DNA of 64,000 bases from Prevotella sp. (GCA_017413085.1 JAFPVC010000037.1:1-64000); one strand, 5' to 3'; counted from the first letter of the stretch, positions 35,144 through 45,280 are shown. Notes: a model not told the origin generated them from the letters alone. Made by a program: numbers and translations.

Positions 35144-35296
35144 ATGGGAGTATTCACAAGTATCAAGAGAAAAGAAGACAAGGAGGATGAGCGCACAGTG
35201 CCAGCCTCTGAGTTCATAGAGCGCATAACCAAGATGCAGCAGGAGAAAAACCAACTGAAGGATATTCCCAACACTGAAATGCCCAAGGACAATTAA
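35144..35296 (+). CDS. Small hypothetical protein (50 aa)
   Basis: A 50-residue, highly charged protein starting [19 protein letters not shown] and ending in EMPKDN. It probably forms one helix at residues 18-37 ([19 protein letters not shown]). I do not recognise it. A longer frame to 35033 exists, but that part is translated low-complexity sequence, so the ATG at 35144 is preferred. It lies four bases before pyrF, which argues that it is really translated. Confidence 0.55.
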   Translation: MGVFTSIKRKEDKEDERTVPASEFIERITKMQQEKNQLKDIPNTEMPKDN

Positions 35297-35300
35297 AATC

Positions 35301-36131
35301 ATGACAAGACAAGAACTTATACAGAACATATTCAAGAAGAAGTCCTTCCTTTGCGTAGGACTGGATGTTGACCTTGCAAAAGTGCCACAGCACCTGCTTG
35401 TAGAAGATGACCCGATATTCGAATTCAACAAGCAGATAATAGATGCTACCGCACCTTACTGCGTAGCATATAAGCCAAACCTGGCATTCTATGAGGCATA
35501 CGGTGTGAAGGGCTTGATATCATTTGAAAAGACTGTGGCATACTTGCAGAAGAACTATCCAGAGCAGTTCATCATTGCAGATGCAAAACGCGGCGACATA
35601 GGCAACACTTCAAAGATGTATGCCAAGACCTTCTTCGGTGAATACAGGGTGGATGCCCTTACCGTGGCTCCATATATGGGTGAAGACAGCGTTGTGCCGT
35701 TCCTTGAGTATGAAGCAGAGAAAAAGCCTTGGGTCATATTGCTCGCCCTGACGTCAAACAAGGGTTCTTTCGACTTTCAGCAGACTACCGACACAGAGGG
35801 AACACGCCTGTTTGAGAAAGTGATTAAGAAAAGTCAGGAATGGGGAACGCCAGACAACCTTATGTACGTTGTTGGCGCAACACGCGGAGAAATGTTCAAG
35901 GACATACGCTGCGTCGCTCCAGAGCATTTCCTTCTCGTACCGGGTGTAGGTGCACAGGGTGGCTCTCTTGAGGAAGTTTGCAAATATGGCATGACAAAGG
36001 AATGTGGATTGCTCGTTAATTCAAGCCGTGGCATCATCTTTGCAGACAACACCGAGAACTTTGCATCTGTAGCAGCAGAGAAAGCCAAGGAACTGCAGCA
36101 GCAGATGGAGGCAGAACTTGCAAAAATATAA
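35301..36131 (+). CDS. pyrF: Orotidine 5'-phosphate decarboxylase
   Basis: Last step of UMP synthesis. The 276-residue chain belongs to the longer OMP decarboxylase type: [12 protein letters not shown] at the start, [11 protein letters not shown], and the active-site motif [18 protein letters not shown] with the Lys and two Asp. [13 protein letters not shown] and [11 protein letters not shown] form the phosphate site. Confidence 0.96.
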   Translation: MTRQELIQNIFKKKSFLCVGLDVDLAKVPQHLLVEDDPIFEFNKQIIDATAPYCVAYKPNLAFYEAYGVKGLISFEKTVAYLQKNYPEQFIIADAKRGDIGNTSKMYAKTFFGEYRVDALTVAPYMGEDSVVPFLEYEAEKKPWVILLALTSNKGSFDFQQTTDTEGTRLFEKVIKKSQEWGTPDNLMYVVGATRGEMFKDIRCVAPEHFLLVPGVGAQGGSLEEVCKYGMTKECGLLVNSSRGIIFADNTENFASVAAEKAKELQQQMEAELAKI

Positions 36132-36162
36132 AAAATTATTTCCACCTTATTATATATAACAA

Positions 36163-37203
36163 ATGGAATTCACAGCCGAACAAATAGCACAACTGATACA
36201 AGGAACTATTGAGGGAGATCCACAGGCAAAAGTCAACTCTTTCACAAAGATTGAAGAAGGCAAGCCTGGGGCTATCTCATTCCTCGGCAACCAGAAGTAT
36301 CTAAACTTCATCTACGACACGAAATCAAGTGTCGTATTGATTGACGAGGGCATCAAACTGGAGCATCCTGTAAAAGCAACACTCATACGCGTCAAGAGCG
36401 CATACGAGGCTGTTGCCAAACTTATGCAGATGTATGCCTCAATGAAACCTAAGAAGAAAGGCATCGACTCTCTGGCTTTCATTGACCCTACTGCAAAGGT
36501 AGGCAAGGACTGTTATATCGGTCCTTTCGTGGCTATCGGCCCCGGCGTGACCATTGGCGACGGCTGTGTGTTGCATCCACACGTTACTATAGGTGAGAAC
36601 GCAACCGTTGGCAACAATACAAAGATATACAGCAATGCCGTAATATACCACGACTGCAAGGTGGGTTCCAACTGCATCCTGCATGCTGGATGCGTGGTAG
36701 GAGCTGACGGTTTCGGCTTCGCTCCAACAGAACACGGATACGACAAGATTCCACAACTCGGCATCGTAGTGATAGAGGATGACGTAGAGATTGGTGCGAA
36801 CACTTGTATCGACCGTTCTACCATGGGCTGCACGTGTGTGCACAAGGGAGTCAAGCTTGACAACCTCGTACAGATTGCCCACAATACCGTCATCGGCGCT
36901 AACACCGTGATGTCTTCTCAGGTGGGCATTGCCGGCTCCACAAAAGTTGGCGAATGGTGCATGTTTGGCGGACAGGTAGGCATTGCCGGCCACATAACTA
37001 TCGGCGACCATGTGCAACTCGGTGCTCAGTCAGGCGTGCCAAGCAGTCTGAAGCCCAACCAAAGCCTTATCGGCACTCCTCCTTTGACGATGACCAACTA
37101 CTTCCGCTCACAGGCCATATTTAAACGTCTGCCTGAGATGTATCGTCAAATGAACGAGATGCAGAAGACTATAGACGAACTGAAAAAACAACTTGAAAAA
37201 TAA
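36163..37203 (+). CDS. lpxD: UDP-3-O-acylglucosamine N-acyltransferase
   Basis: Third step of lipid A synthesis. The N-terminal uridine-binding domain (about 1-100) is followed by hexapeptide repeats of a left-handed beta-helix (about 105-300) and a C-terminal helix ([20 protein letters not shown]). The active-site His is in the region [15 protein letters not shown]. It starts the lpxD-lpxC/fabZ-lpxA run. Confidence 0.96.
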   Translation: MEFTAEQIAQLIQGTIEGDPQAKVNSFTKIEEGKPGAISFLGNQKYLNFIYDTKSSVVLIDEGIKLEHPVKATLIRVKSAYEAVAKLMQMYASMKPKKKGIDSLAFIDPTAKVGKDCYIGPFVAIGPGVTIGDGCVLHPHVTIGENATVGNNTKIYSNAVIYHDCKVGSNCILHAGCVVGADGFGFAPTEHGYDKIPQLGIVVIEDDVEIGANTCIDRSTMGCTCVHKGVKLDNLVQIAHNTVIGANTVMSSQVGIAGSTKVGEWCMFGGQVGIAGHITIGDHVQLGAQSGVPSSLKPNQSLIGTPPLTMTNYFRSQAIFKRLPEMYRQMNEMQKTIDELKKQLEK

Positions 37204-37239
37204 AAAGAAATAATTAACTAATTATTAACTACAATAGAA

Positions 37240-38628
37240 GTGTATAAGCAGAACACCATAAAAGGCAGTTTCTCACTCTGTGGAAAGGGACTGCACACTG
37301 GTCTGAACCTGACAGTGACCTTCAATCCCGCAGCGGAGAACACAGGATACAAAATACAGCGCATTGACCTTGAGGGTATGCCCGTAATTGACGCAGTTGC
37401 CGAGAAAGTGGTTGACACGCAGCGTGGTACTGTGCTTGGAAAGGGTGACAACATCCGCGTAAGCACTGTAGAGCATGCCATGTCAGCCCTCTATGCCATG
37501 GGCATTGACAACTGTCTGATACAAGTCAACGGTCCTGAGTTCCCAATTCTTGACGGTTCTGCCATACAGTATGTGCAGAAAATAAGAGAAGTGGGCATAC
37601 AAGAACAGAATGCCCCAAAGGACTACTATATCATACGCAAGAAAATCGAGGTAAAGGACGAAGAGACTGGTTCATGCATCACGATATTACCTGATGAGGA
37701 CTTCTCCATCACTGCGATGTGCTCGTTTGAGTCGAAATTCATCAACTCTCAGTTTGCGACCATAGAGAACATGGAGCAGTTCCCCGAAGAAATAGCCTCT
37801 GCACGCACTTTCGTATTCGTACGCGACATCGTTCCCTTGCTGCAGGCCGGCCTTATCAAGGGCGGCGACATGGATAACGCTATCGTTATCTATGAAAACG
37901 AGCAGTCTCAGGAGAACATTGACAAGCTATGCGACTACCTCGGCGTACCACACATGGATGCCACCAAACTGGGATACCTGCAGCACAAGCCGCTGTCATG
38001 GGAGAATGAGTGTACGCGACATAAGCTACTTGACATAATCGGCGACATGGCTCTCATCGGCAAACCACTGAAAGGACGCATCATCGCCACACGCCCGGGA
38101 CATACCATAAACAACAAGTTTGCCCGCCTGATGCGTCAGGAAATCCGCAAGCATGAGATACAGGCTCCTATTTATGACCCAAACCAAGAACCAGTACTTG
38201 ACGTGAACCGCATACGCGAAGTACTGCCACACCGTTACCCCATGCAGCTTGTCGACAAGGTTATCAGCATCAGCGGTACTACAATCGTGGGTGTGAAGAA
38301 CGTCACAAGCAACGAGCCTTTCTTCCAGGGACACTTCCCAGAGGAGCCAGTTATGCCGGGCGTATTGATGATTGAGGCTATGTCGCAGTGCGGTGGCTTA
38401 CTGGTATTAAATACGCTTGACGACCCAGAGAAATATTCAACGTACTTCTTGAAAATAGACAACGTAAAATACAGAAAGAAAGTTGTACCCGGAGACACTC
38501 TGATTTTCAAAGTCGAGCTACTTGCACCTGTACGTCATGGCATATCATCAATGCAGGGCTATATTTTCGTAGGTGACACACTTGTAGCAGAAGCAACATT
38601 TACTGGGCAAATTATAAAGAACAAATAA
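37240..38628 (+). CDS. lpxC/fabZ: Bifunctional UDP-3-O-acyl-GlcNAc deacetylase / 3-hydroxyacyl-ACP dehydratase
   Basis: A fusion of two lipid enzymes, typical of Bacteroidetes. LpxC (about 1-300) commits sugar to lipid A; the zinc ligands are seen in STVEHAMSALYAMG and RHKLLDIIGDMA, and the general-base His in RPGHTINNKFA. FabZ (about 320-462) dehydrates 3-hydroxyacyl-ACP; seen are LPHRYPMQLVDKV, GHFPEEPVMPGVLMIEAMSQ with the catalytic His and Glu. The start is GTG at 37240, as no ATG fits the conserved N-terminus. Fusing them joins the two enzymes that compete for hydroxyacyl-ACP. Confidence 0.95.
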   Translation: MYKQNTIKGSFSLCGKGLHTGLNLTVTFNPAAENTGYKIQRIDLEGMPVIDAVAEKVVDTQRGTVLGKGDNIRVSTVEHAMSALYAMGIDNCLIQVNGPEFPILDGSAIQYVQKIREVGIQEQNAPKDYYIIRKKIEVKDEETGSCITILPDEDFSITAMCSFESKFINSQFATIENMEQFPEEIASARTFVFVRDIVPLLQAGLIKGGDMDNAIVIYENEQSQENIDKLCDYLGVPHMDATKLGYLQHKPLSWENECTRHKLLDIIGDMALIGKPLKGRIIATRPGHTINNKFARLMRQEIRKHEIQAPIYDPNQEPVLDVNRIREVLPHRYPMQLVDKVISISGTTIVGVKNVTSNEPFFQGHFPEEPVMPGVLMIEAMSQCGGLLVLNTLDDPEKYSTYFLKIDNVKYRKKVVPGDTLIFKVELLAPVRHGISSMQGYIFVGDTLVAEATFTGQIIKNK

Positions 38629-38644
38629 TAAAGCTTTTAGGAAA

Positions 38645-39418
38645 ATGGCAAACCAGATAAGTCCGTTGGCATACGTACATCCCGATGCGAAACTCGGTGA
38701 TGGAAACGTGATAGGGCCGTTCTGCTACATCGACAACGATGTGGAGATTGGCGACAACAACATTATGCAGAACAGTGTAACTCTGCACAAAGGTCTGCGC
38801 ATGGGCTCGAACAACGAGATAATGCCTGGAGCAAGTCTGAGCACCAAACCACAAGACCTGAAGTTTCACGGAGAGATTACAACCTGCGAAATTGGCGACA
38901 ACAACTCTATCCGCGAGAATGTAACTATCAGCCGTGGAACATTCTCTAAGGGAAAGACGATAGTAGGCTCAAACAACCTGCTGATGGAAAGCATGCACAT
39001 CGCTCACGACTGCGTCATCGGCAACAACTGCATCATCGGCAACTCCACGAAATTCGCAGGTGAGGTGACTGTTGACGACTGTGCCATCATCTCTGCCAGC
39101 GTGCTGGTTCATCAGTTTGTTCACATTGGCGGATATGTCATGGTGCAGGGTGGATGCCGTACCTCACAGGACATTCCACCGTATATCATAGCAGGCAAAG
39201 AACCTATACGCTTTGCAGGATTGAACTTGATTGGACTGCGACGCCGTGGATTTGCCAACGAAACTATACTGGCACTGCGCGAAGCTTATAACACCATATA
39301 TTCAAAGGGAATAATAAAAGAAGGCTTGGATGAAGTGCGCAATACCATGGAACTGACTCCTGAGATAAAATATGTGCTTGACTTCATCGAAAAGGCTGAA
39401 CGCGGAATAATCAGGTAA
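38645..39418 (+). CDS. lpxA: Acyl-ACP--UDP-N-acetylglucosamine O-acyltransferase
   Basis: First step of lipid A synthesis. Hexapeptide repeats (for example IGPFCYIDNDVEIGDNNIM) span about residues 5-190, followed by a helical C-terminus. The catalytic His lies in MHIAHDCVIGNNC. Length (257) is normal. It lies 16 bases after lpxC/fabZ and three before miaA. Confidence 0.96.
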   Translation: MANQISPLAYVHPDAKLGDGNVIGPFCYIDNDVEIGDNNIMQNSVTLHKGLRMGSNNEIMPGASLSTKPQDLKFHGEITTCEIGDNNSIRENVTISRGTFSKGKTIVGSNNLLMESMHIAHDCVIGNNCIIGNSTKFAGEVTVDDCAIISASVLVHQFVHIGGYVMVQGGCRTSQDIPPYIIAGKEPIRFAGLNLIGLRRRGFANETILALREAYNTIYSKGIIKEGLDEVRNTMELTPEIKYVLDFIEKAERGIIR

Positions 39419-39421
39419 CGG

Positions 39422-40351
39422 ATGAAAACACTGGTTGTCATTACGGGACCGACGGGGGTCGGCAAGACGGAACTGTGTTTGTCTCTGGCAGAGCAATACG
39501 GCATTGACATAATCAATGCTGACTCAAGACAAATATACCAGGAGATACCCATAGGAACAGCCGCTCCAACGCCAGAACAGCAAAAGAGAGTAAAACACCA
39601 CTTCGTTGGAACAAAGAGTCTGACCGAATATTACTCTGCTGCCATGTACGAACAGGATGTCATGCAACTATTAGAAGATACTAATGCTGAAGTTGCACTG
39701 ATGACGGGCGGTTCCATGATGTATATTGATGCTGTATGCAACGGCATAGATGATATACCGACGGTAAGCGATGAAATACGAGTTGAAATGAAGCATAGGC
39801 TTGAGACTGAAGGGCTGGACAGTCTGGTGGAGGAACTACACAGACTGGATCCCAAACACTGGGAGACAGTCGACAGAAGGAATCCTCGACGCATCGTTCA
39901 CGCTTTAGAAATCTGTCACCAGACGGGGCACCCCTACTCTACCCTGCTGACTGGCAATAAGAAGAAAAGACCTTTTAATATAATAAAAATTGGACTTACA
40001 CGTGACAAGATAGCAAAGATAAAACGTGGGCAAATCATATACGACCACAGTGAACTGTATGAACACATAAACTTACGAGTGGAAAACATGATACGCTGCG
40101 GTTTGATTGAAGAAGCCAAAAGCGTTGAAAAACACAGAAATGAGAATGCACTAAACACTGTTGGCTACAAGGAACTGTTTAAATACTTTGACGGAGAAAT
40201 CGACCTCAAAGAGGCTGTAAGGCAAATCCAAAGTCACACACGTGAATATGCACGCAAGCAATTAACATGGTATAAGAAAGACACAGGGATGACATGGTTT
40301 CACCCTGAACAATTGAACGATATAAAACAACTTATAGAAACTAATCTATGA
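39422..40351 (+). CDS. miaA: tRNA dimethylallyltransferase
   Basis: Adds a dimethylallyl group to A37 of tRNAs that read codons starting with U. P-loop GPTGVGKTEL is at the start; INADSRQIYQEIPIGTAAPT is the family's substrate loop. The rest is helical, with RHNPRRIVHALEI-like RNA-binding sequence. Length (309) is normal. The stop overlaps the start of the next gene by four bases (ATGA). Confidence 0.96.
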   Translation: MKTLVVITGPTGVGKTELCLSLAEQYGIDIINADSRQIYQEIPIGTAAPTPEQQKRVKHHFVGTKSLTEYYSAAMYEQDVMQLLEDTNAEVALMTGGSMMYIDAVCNGIDDIPTVSDEIRVEMKHRLETEGLDSLVEELHRLDPKHWETVDRRNPRRIVHALEICHQTGHPYSTLLTGNKKKRPFNIIKIGLTRDKIAKIKRGQIIYDHSELYEHINLRVENMIRCGLIEEAKSVEKHRNENALNTVGYKELFKYFDGEIDLKEAVRQIQSHTREYARKQLTWYKKDTGMTWFHPEQLNDIKQLIETNL

Positions 40352-42843
40352 AAAAACTCTGGAACATCATCAAAGCCACAGGACGATTATTCACCCGCAC
40401 ATGGCAGTTATACAAAGCATGCTTCAAAGGCAGACCTTGGTATATAAAGATTCTCTCAACAATAGCAACATTATTAATACTGTTTCTTCTGTATCTCGGT
40501 GCGGTAGACCTCAACCTGTTCTGGCTGTTCGGTAAATCTCCTGGATGGGCAGAAATCAGCGAGCACAAGACAAGCCAAGCTTCAGAATTGTATTCTGCAG
40601 ACGGAGTTCTGCTCGGTAAGTATTTCAATGAGAACCGCACGCCTGTAGAATATAAGGACGTAAACCCAATGTTCTGGAAAGCACTTATCGACACCGAAGA
40701 CGAACGCTTCTATGACCATTGGGGCATAGACCCACTCGGTTTGCTTGGCGCAGCCAAGGATGCAGCCACTGGTGCAGGTGCACGCGGTGCTTCCACTATC
40801 ACCCAGCAACTTGCAAAGAACATGTTCCGTACACGAACACAATACAGTACGGGCTTGCTCGGCAAGATTCCTGGTGTGAAGATGCTGATAATGAAGACTA
40901 AGGAGTGGATTACAGCCATCAAACTGGAACTGTATTTCGCAGCAACGAAGGGAAGGGAAGAAGGCAAGAACGAAATACTGGTGCAATATGCCAACACCGT
41001 TGACTTCGGACACAATGCCTTCGGCATCAAGACCGCAGCAAAGACTTACTTCAACTGCTCACCCAAAGAACTGACAGTAGAGCAGGCTGCCGTACTGGTG
41101 GGTATGCTAAAGGCAACAACATACTACAATCCTATATCACACCCAGAGAACTCTCTGGCACGCAGAAACGTAGTGCTTGAGAATATGCGCAACCACGGCG
41201 ACCTGAACGCCGAGGAATACGTGAAAGCGAAAAACACAGGTATTGACGTGTCTGAATTTAACGTAGAAGACAACTACGACGGAAAAGCCAAATACTTCCG
41301 CGAGGCGATAGCAAAGCATATCAAGCAGCTGAGCAAGGAAGACGAGAGACTTGAAGGATTGGATTTATATAGCGACGGTCTGAAGATTTATACTACTCTT
41401 GATACGAAAATGCAAGAGTATGCAGAGCGGGCTGCAATCAAACACATGAAGACGATACAGCAGCGCTTCAACCAGCACTGGAAGGGAATGGAGCCTTGGC
41501 AGGATGAAAACCATCAGGTTATAAAAAACTTCATCGAAGACATAGCGAAGCAACAGCCTGTATATCAATATCTGTCAAATAAGTATAAGGACAACAAGGA
41601 TTCCATCGACTACTATCTGAATAAGCCTCACATGGTGAAAGTATTCGACTATGAGAAAGGCGAGGTAGAGAAAGAAATGTCGACAATGGATTCCATACGC
41701 TATATGGTCAGCTTCATGCACTGCGCCTTTGTGGCAATGGAACCACAGACTGGATATGTAAAGGCATGGGTAGGCGACATTGACTTTGAACACTGGAAGT
41801 ATGACAAAGTAACTGCAATGCGCCAACCAGGCTCTACATTTAAACTATTCGTATATACCGAAGCCATGGAACAGGGACTTACTCCATGCGACCGTAGGCG
41901 TGACGAATATTTCCAAATGGAAGTATGGGACAAGAAAGAGAAGAAAAACGTCATCTGGCGCCCAACAAACTCCGACGGACGTTTCTCGGGCGACTCCATG
42001 CCTCTTAGGGCTGCCTTTGCCCGAAGCGTAAACTCTGTTGCCGTGCGACTGGGACAACAGATGGGAATTAAGAACATTATAGAGACCGCCCACGACATGG
42101 GCATCAAGAGCAAACTGGAAGAGGAGCCATCACTTGCCCTCGGTGCCAGTGATGTCAGCCTGCTCGAACTGGCAAATGCCTACAGTTGTATTGCCAACAA
42201 CGGCAAGGCTCACGAGCGAGCTATTATGATAACAAAAATCACGAATCGCAAAGGCGAAGTCATATACGAGGCACCTACTGAAACAAAACAGGCTGTAACG
42301 ACACGCTCTGCTTATCTGGTGCAGCAGATGCTGCATGCAGGCATAATAGAAGCTGGCGGAACGTCACAACCCCTGTGGACATGGGTGGGAAAATATTCTG
42401 ACACGGATTTTGGAGGAAAGACAGGAACGTCAAACAACCACTCCGACGCATGGTTCGTAGCTACATCGCCAAATCTTGTCTGCGCCACATGGGTAGGTGG
42501 AGAATACAGGTGCATACACTTCAGAACTGGCGCACTTGGACAAGGTTCAAGAGCTGCACTGCCACTATGCGGATACTTCTTCGAGTATTTACTCGCTGAC
42601 CCGAACTTTGCAAGGTATCACGGTAAATATGGACAGATTAACGATGCAAGCATAAAACGCTCAGACTATGAATGTTATTACCGCAGCAGCCTGCGTAATG
42701 ACTCGCTCAGCGGCGATTCGCTTGGCACCAGCGGAGTAATGCTTGATGACGAGGGCAATCCGATTGCCCCGGAGAATTCTGGTACTCCACAGCAGGCACC
42801 AGAAGCTACATCTGCAACAGAAAAGACGTCAGAAGAAATTTAA
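40348..42843 (+). CDS. Class A penicillin-binding protein (PBP1A-like)
   Basis: A bifunctional murein synthase of 831 residues. A cytoplasmic tail and one membrane helix (about 32-52) come first. The glycosyltransferase domain shows EDERFYDHWGID and RGASTITQQLAKNMF; the transpeptidase domain has the acyl-serine motif STFK in RQPGSTFKLFVYTE, SVN and KTG in GGKTGTSNNHSDAWF. The C-terminus is a low-complexity tail of Ser, Glu, Ala and Pro. It is coupled to miaA. Confidence 0.95.
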   Translation: MKKLWNIIKATGRLFTRTWQLYKACFKGRPWYIKILSTIATLLILFLLYLGAVDLNLFWLFGKSPGWAEISEHKTSQASELYSADGVLLGKYFNENRTPVEYKDVNPMFWKALIDTEDERFYDHWGIDPLGLLGAAKDAATGAGARGASTITQQLAKNMFRTRTQYSTGLLGKIPGVKMLIMKTKEWITAIKLELYFAATKGREEGKNEILVQYANTVDFGHNAFGIKTAAKTYFNCSPKELTVEQAAVLVGMLKATTYYNPISHPENSLARRNVVLENMRNHGDLNAEEYVKAKNTGIDVSEFNVEDNYDGKAKYFREAIAKHIKQLSKEDERLEGLDLYSDGLKIYTTLDTKMQEYAERAAIKHMKTIQQRFNQHWKGMEPWQDENHQVIKNFIEDIAKQQPVYQYLSNKYKDNKDSIDYYLNKPHMVKVFDYEKGEVEKEMSTMDSIRYMVSFMHCAFVAMEPQTGYVKAWVGDIDFEHWKYDKVTAMRQPGSTFKLFVYTEAMEQGLTPCDRRRDEYFQMEVWDKKEKKNVIWRPTNSDGRFSGDSMPLRAAFARSVNSVAVRLGQQMGIKNIIETAHDMGIKSKLEEEPSLALGASDVSLLELANAYSCIANNGKAHERAIMITKITNRKGEVIYEAPTETKQAVTTRSAYLVQQMLHAGIIEAGGTSQPLWTWVGKYSDTDFGGKTGTSNNHSDAWFVATSPNLVCATWVGGEYRCIHFRTGALGQGSRAALPLCGYFFEYLLADPNFARYHGKYGQINDASIKRSDYECYYRSSLRNDSLSGDSLGTSGVMLDDEGNPIAPENSGTPQQAPEATSATEKTSEEI

Positions 42844-42861
42844 AAACTGTTCAGCACAACT

Positions 42862-44412
42862 ATGAATAAATATAATTCCTGCAAACATACACTTTTTATC
42901 TTCGCATTACTACTGATAATGCTGTCACCGCAACCATTGTTTACAAATTTAGGATGCGAAGTTTCAATAAAGATGTGTGCCGCAGGAAAAAGAGAATTCA
43001 GAGGTGCATGGATACAATGCGTGAACGGACAGTTTGAGAGCATTGGCACTGAAAAGATGCAGCAGACGCTGACTTATCAGTTGAATGAACTGCAAAAGGA
43101 TGGCGTTAATGCGATAATCTTTCAAGTCAGGCCTGAATGTGATGCGCTTTATGAGAGTAGATATGAACCTTGGAGCCGTTTCCTAACGGGAAAGCAGGGT
43201 ACACAGCCGCAACCCTATTGGGATCCACTGCAATGGATGATAACGGAATGTCATAAACGCGGAATGGAACTGCATGCTTGGATTAACCCTTTCCGTGCCA
43301 AGACGAAAGTTACAAAAGAACTCTCACGCACACACATAGCAATGAGAAGACCAGACTTGGTCTTCCCCTATGACGGCTTATACATTCTGAACCCGGCAAA
43401 AGCTGAAAACCGTGAATACATCTGCAATGTTACCGCAGACATACTACGCAGATACGACGTTGACGGCCTTCACATGGATGATTATTTCTACCCTTATCCT
43501 GCCGCAGGCTGCACAATACCCGACAACGATGACTTTATAAAAAATCCGAGAGGCTTCATAAACATTGAAGACTGGAGGCGCGACAACGTAAACCAATTCA
43601 TCAAGCAACTGCACGACACTATTAGAAGTGTTAAGCCCTGGGTAAAGTTTGGTGTATCACCTTTTGGTATATACCGCAATCAAAAAAGCGATCCCGAACG
43701 TGGTTCTGCAACAAACGGTCTGCAAAACTATGACCAATTATATGCAGATGTCATTCTCTGGGTAAACGAAGGATGGATTGACTATTGCGTGCCACAGCTA
43801 TACTGGGAAATCGGTCATAAAGCAGCAGACTATGATACACTGATTCGCTGGTGGAGCCAGTATGCGTCTAACCGTCCGCTATTCATTGGAGAAGACGTGG
43901 AGCGTACGGTAAAATATGCTGACCTTAACAATCCACAGCAACACCAGATGGCTGCAAAATACTATCTGCATGACTTGCTGCCAAACATAAACGGAACGGT
44001 ACTTTGGTATGCGAAGGCTGCTGTTGACAATATTGGAAACTATGGTACAATGCTGCGCACCAAGTATTGGCGCACACCAGCCTTACAGCCATTGATGCCA
44101 TTCATAGATGACACCACCCCCGGAATGGTTACAAAGATAAAACCTGTATGGACGGAAGATGGTTACATGTTGTTTTGGCAGGAGCCAAAGTTCACATCAT
44201 GGCGTGACAAAGCCGTGAAATACGTGGTTTATCAGTTTGACAAGAAAGAGGAAATCAACATCGACGACGTATCACATATCATTGGAACAACAACCGACCC
44301 ATGGTTTAAACTGCCATACAACAACGGCAAGACAAAATACATGTATGTAGTAACAGCGCTCAACCGTCTGAGCAATGAAGGTGCGCCAGCGAAGAAAAAA
44401 ATAAAGCTGTAG
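42862..44412 (+). CDS. GHL10-type (DUF187) glycoside hydrolase-like lipoprotein or exported protein
   Basis: An exported 516-residue protein. After a signal peptide (about 1-35), REFRGAWIQCVNGQFES begins a TIM-barrel like that of the glycosyl-hydrolase-like 10 family; DGLHMDDYFYPYP carries the conserved Asp pair, and YGTMLRTKYWRTPAL follows. A C-terminal fibronectin-like part (about 420-516) ends in NRLSNEGAPAKKKIKL. Family members are thought to act on cell-wall or surface glycans, in line with its place after the penicillin-binding protein; the substrate is unknown. Confidence 0.85.
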   Translation: MNKYNSCKHTLFIFALLLIMLSPQPLFTNLGCEVSIKMCAAGKREFRGAWIQCVNGQFESIGTEKMQQTLTYQLNELQKDGVNAIIFQVRPECDALYESRYEPWSRFLTGKQGTQPQPYWDPLQWMITECHKRGMELHAWINPFRAKTKVTKELSRTHIAMRRPDLVFPYDGLYILNPAKAENREYICNVTADILRRYDVDGLHMDDYFYPYPAAGCTIPDNDDFIKNPRGFINIEDWRRDNVNQFIKQLHDTIRSVKPWVKFGVSPFGIYRNQKSDPERGSATNGLQNYDQLYADVILWVNEGWIDYCVPQLYWEIGHKAADYDTLIRWWSQYASNRPLFIGEDVERTVKYADLNNPQQHQMAAKYYLHDLLPNINGTVLWYAKAAVDNIGNYGTMLRTKYWRTPALQPLMPFIDDTTPGMVTKIKPVWTEDGYMLFWQEPKFTSWRDKAVKYVVYQFDKKEEINIDDVSHIIGTTTDPWFKLPYNNGKTKYMYVVTALNRLSNEGAPAKKKIKL

Positions 44413-44564
44413 CATACATACATCATTCAAACCACTGAACACTGAAAAATTTCATTCGTTAATACCATTAATACTTTATCCTAAGATTATTAATGACATT
44501 AATGGTCTACATTAACGACATTAACGATATAAAATATTAATTTCGTCGAATTCACGTTAAGTTA

Positions 44565-44607
44565 AAAAGGAAAAGGGAACCCTATGGATGGATTCCCTTT
44601 TCCTTTT
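44565..44607 (+). terminator. Terminator of the purM-to-GHL10 run
   Basis: A perfect 15-bp stem (44565-44579 with 44593-44607) around a 13-base loop, beginning with A residues and ending in a TTTT run. It lies 150 bases after the GHL10 stop; the bases between contain ATTAAYGACATTAAYG units. Confidence 0.85.
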
Positions 44608-44648
44608 AATCAGTTCAGCCTTTAAATTATTCAAGCCTATACCATTGA

Positions 44649-44711
44649 CTTCCCCCTCCCCCCACGGGGGTTGCTCTCCCCCGCGAAACGGGGGAGTCTG
44701 GAGGGGGTGAA
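44649..44711. repeat. GC-rich nested palindromic repeat
   Basis: C-runs and G-runs alternate: an outer arm (TTCCCCCTCC with GGAGGGGGT) encloses an inner hairpin CTCCCCCGCGAAACGGGGGAG. The composition is far richer in GC than the surrounding DNA. It looks like a dispersed intergenic (REP-like) element, although other copies cannot be sought here. Confidence 0.75.
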
Positions 44712-44733
44712 AAGACTATTGAATAGGTGGGGG

Positions 44734-45186
44734 CTATTTTCCACCTCCCAGGAACATGTTCACTATCTGGTTTGCATCGGCCATGGTAATGCCACCGTCA
44801 CCGTTCACGTCGGCACTCTCCACATCGAAGTCTTCTGGCTTATCTGTAGCAAGGTAATAGTTCACCACTGCGTTTGCATCTGCCATGGTGACACTCTCAT
44901 CTCCATTTACATCTCCCAATACTGCCAGTATGGCTTCAATATGTGTGAAATCCATCCAATATGCTGCATTTTTGTATGTTTCTATGCTGTTCTTGTGAAC
45001 TTGTAATATACATTCTTCCTTGTTGACGTTTATAAAAGCCCTGGAGCCTATTTGTGGTGGAACGTCGGCTTTGCATCTGAACATCCTGAGTGCTTTACTA
45101 GTAAAAGCCTGTGGGGCAATTTGTTCCAACAGGGTGCCACAAGCGAAATATTCCAGATTGGGACAATTCTGGAAAACAGAAGAAAA
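44734..45186 (-). pseudogene. 5'-truncated BspA-like leucine-rich-repeat/dockerin protein
   Basis: The minus-strand frame is open from the TAA at 45187-45189 but has no ATG at its beginning; only a TTG at 45127-45129 could start it, and no signal peptide follows. The reading begins in a BspA-like leucine-rich repeat (FQNCPNLEYFACGTLLEQIAPQAF), runs through a C-terminal LRR cap (VHKNSIETYKNAAYWMDFTHIEAI) and ends with two dockerin type I repeats (GDVNGDESVTMADANAVVNYY and ADVNGDGGITMADANQIVNMF, each with Asp-x-Asn-x-Asp calcium loops). The upstream part of the gene is absent, so this is probably a remnant of a surface protein. Confidence 0.75.
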
Positions 45187-45238
45187 TTAAGAATTATGAA
45201 TTAGGAAGTAAGATTTTCGCAAAAATACAACCAACAAT

Positions 45239-45270
45239 AAATCCCTGACACATCACTGCATCAGGGATTT
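45239..45270. terminator. Terminator of the nusB-queF run
   Basis: Ten-base perfect stem AAATCCCTGA/TCAGGGATTT around a 12-base loop, 11 bases after the queF stop on the minus strand. A-rich and T-rich flanks make it usable on either strand. Confidence 0.8.
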
Positions 45271-45280
45271 AGTCTATTTC

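Noticed and set aside
45220-45227. -7-like box (TATTTTTG on the minus strand) before the dockerin fragment
   Set aside because: No TTTG stands at the proper distance, and no start codon follows. It may be chance in AT-rich DNA.
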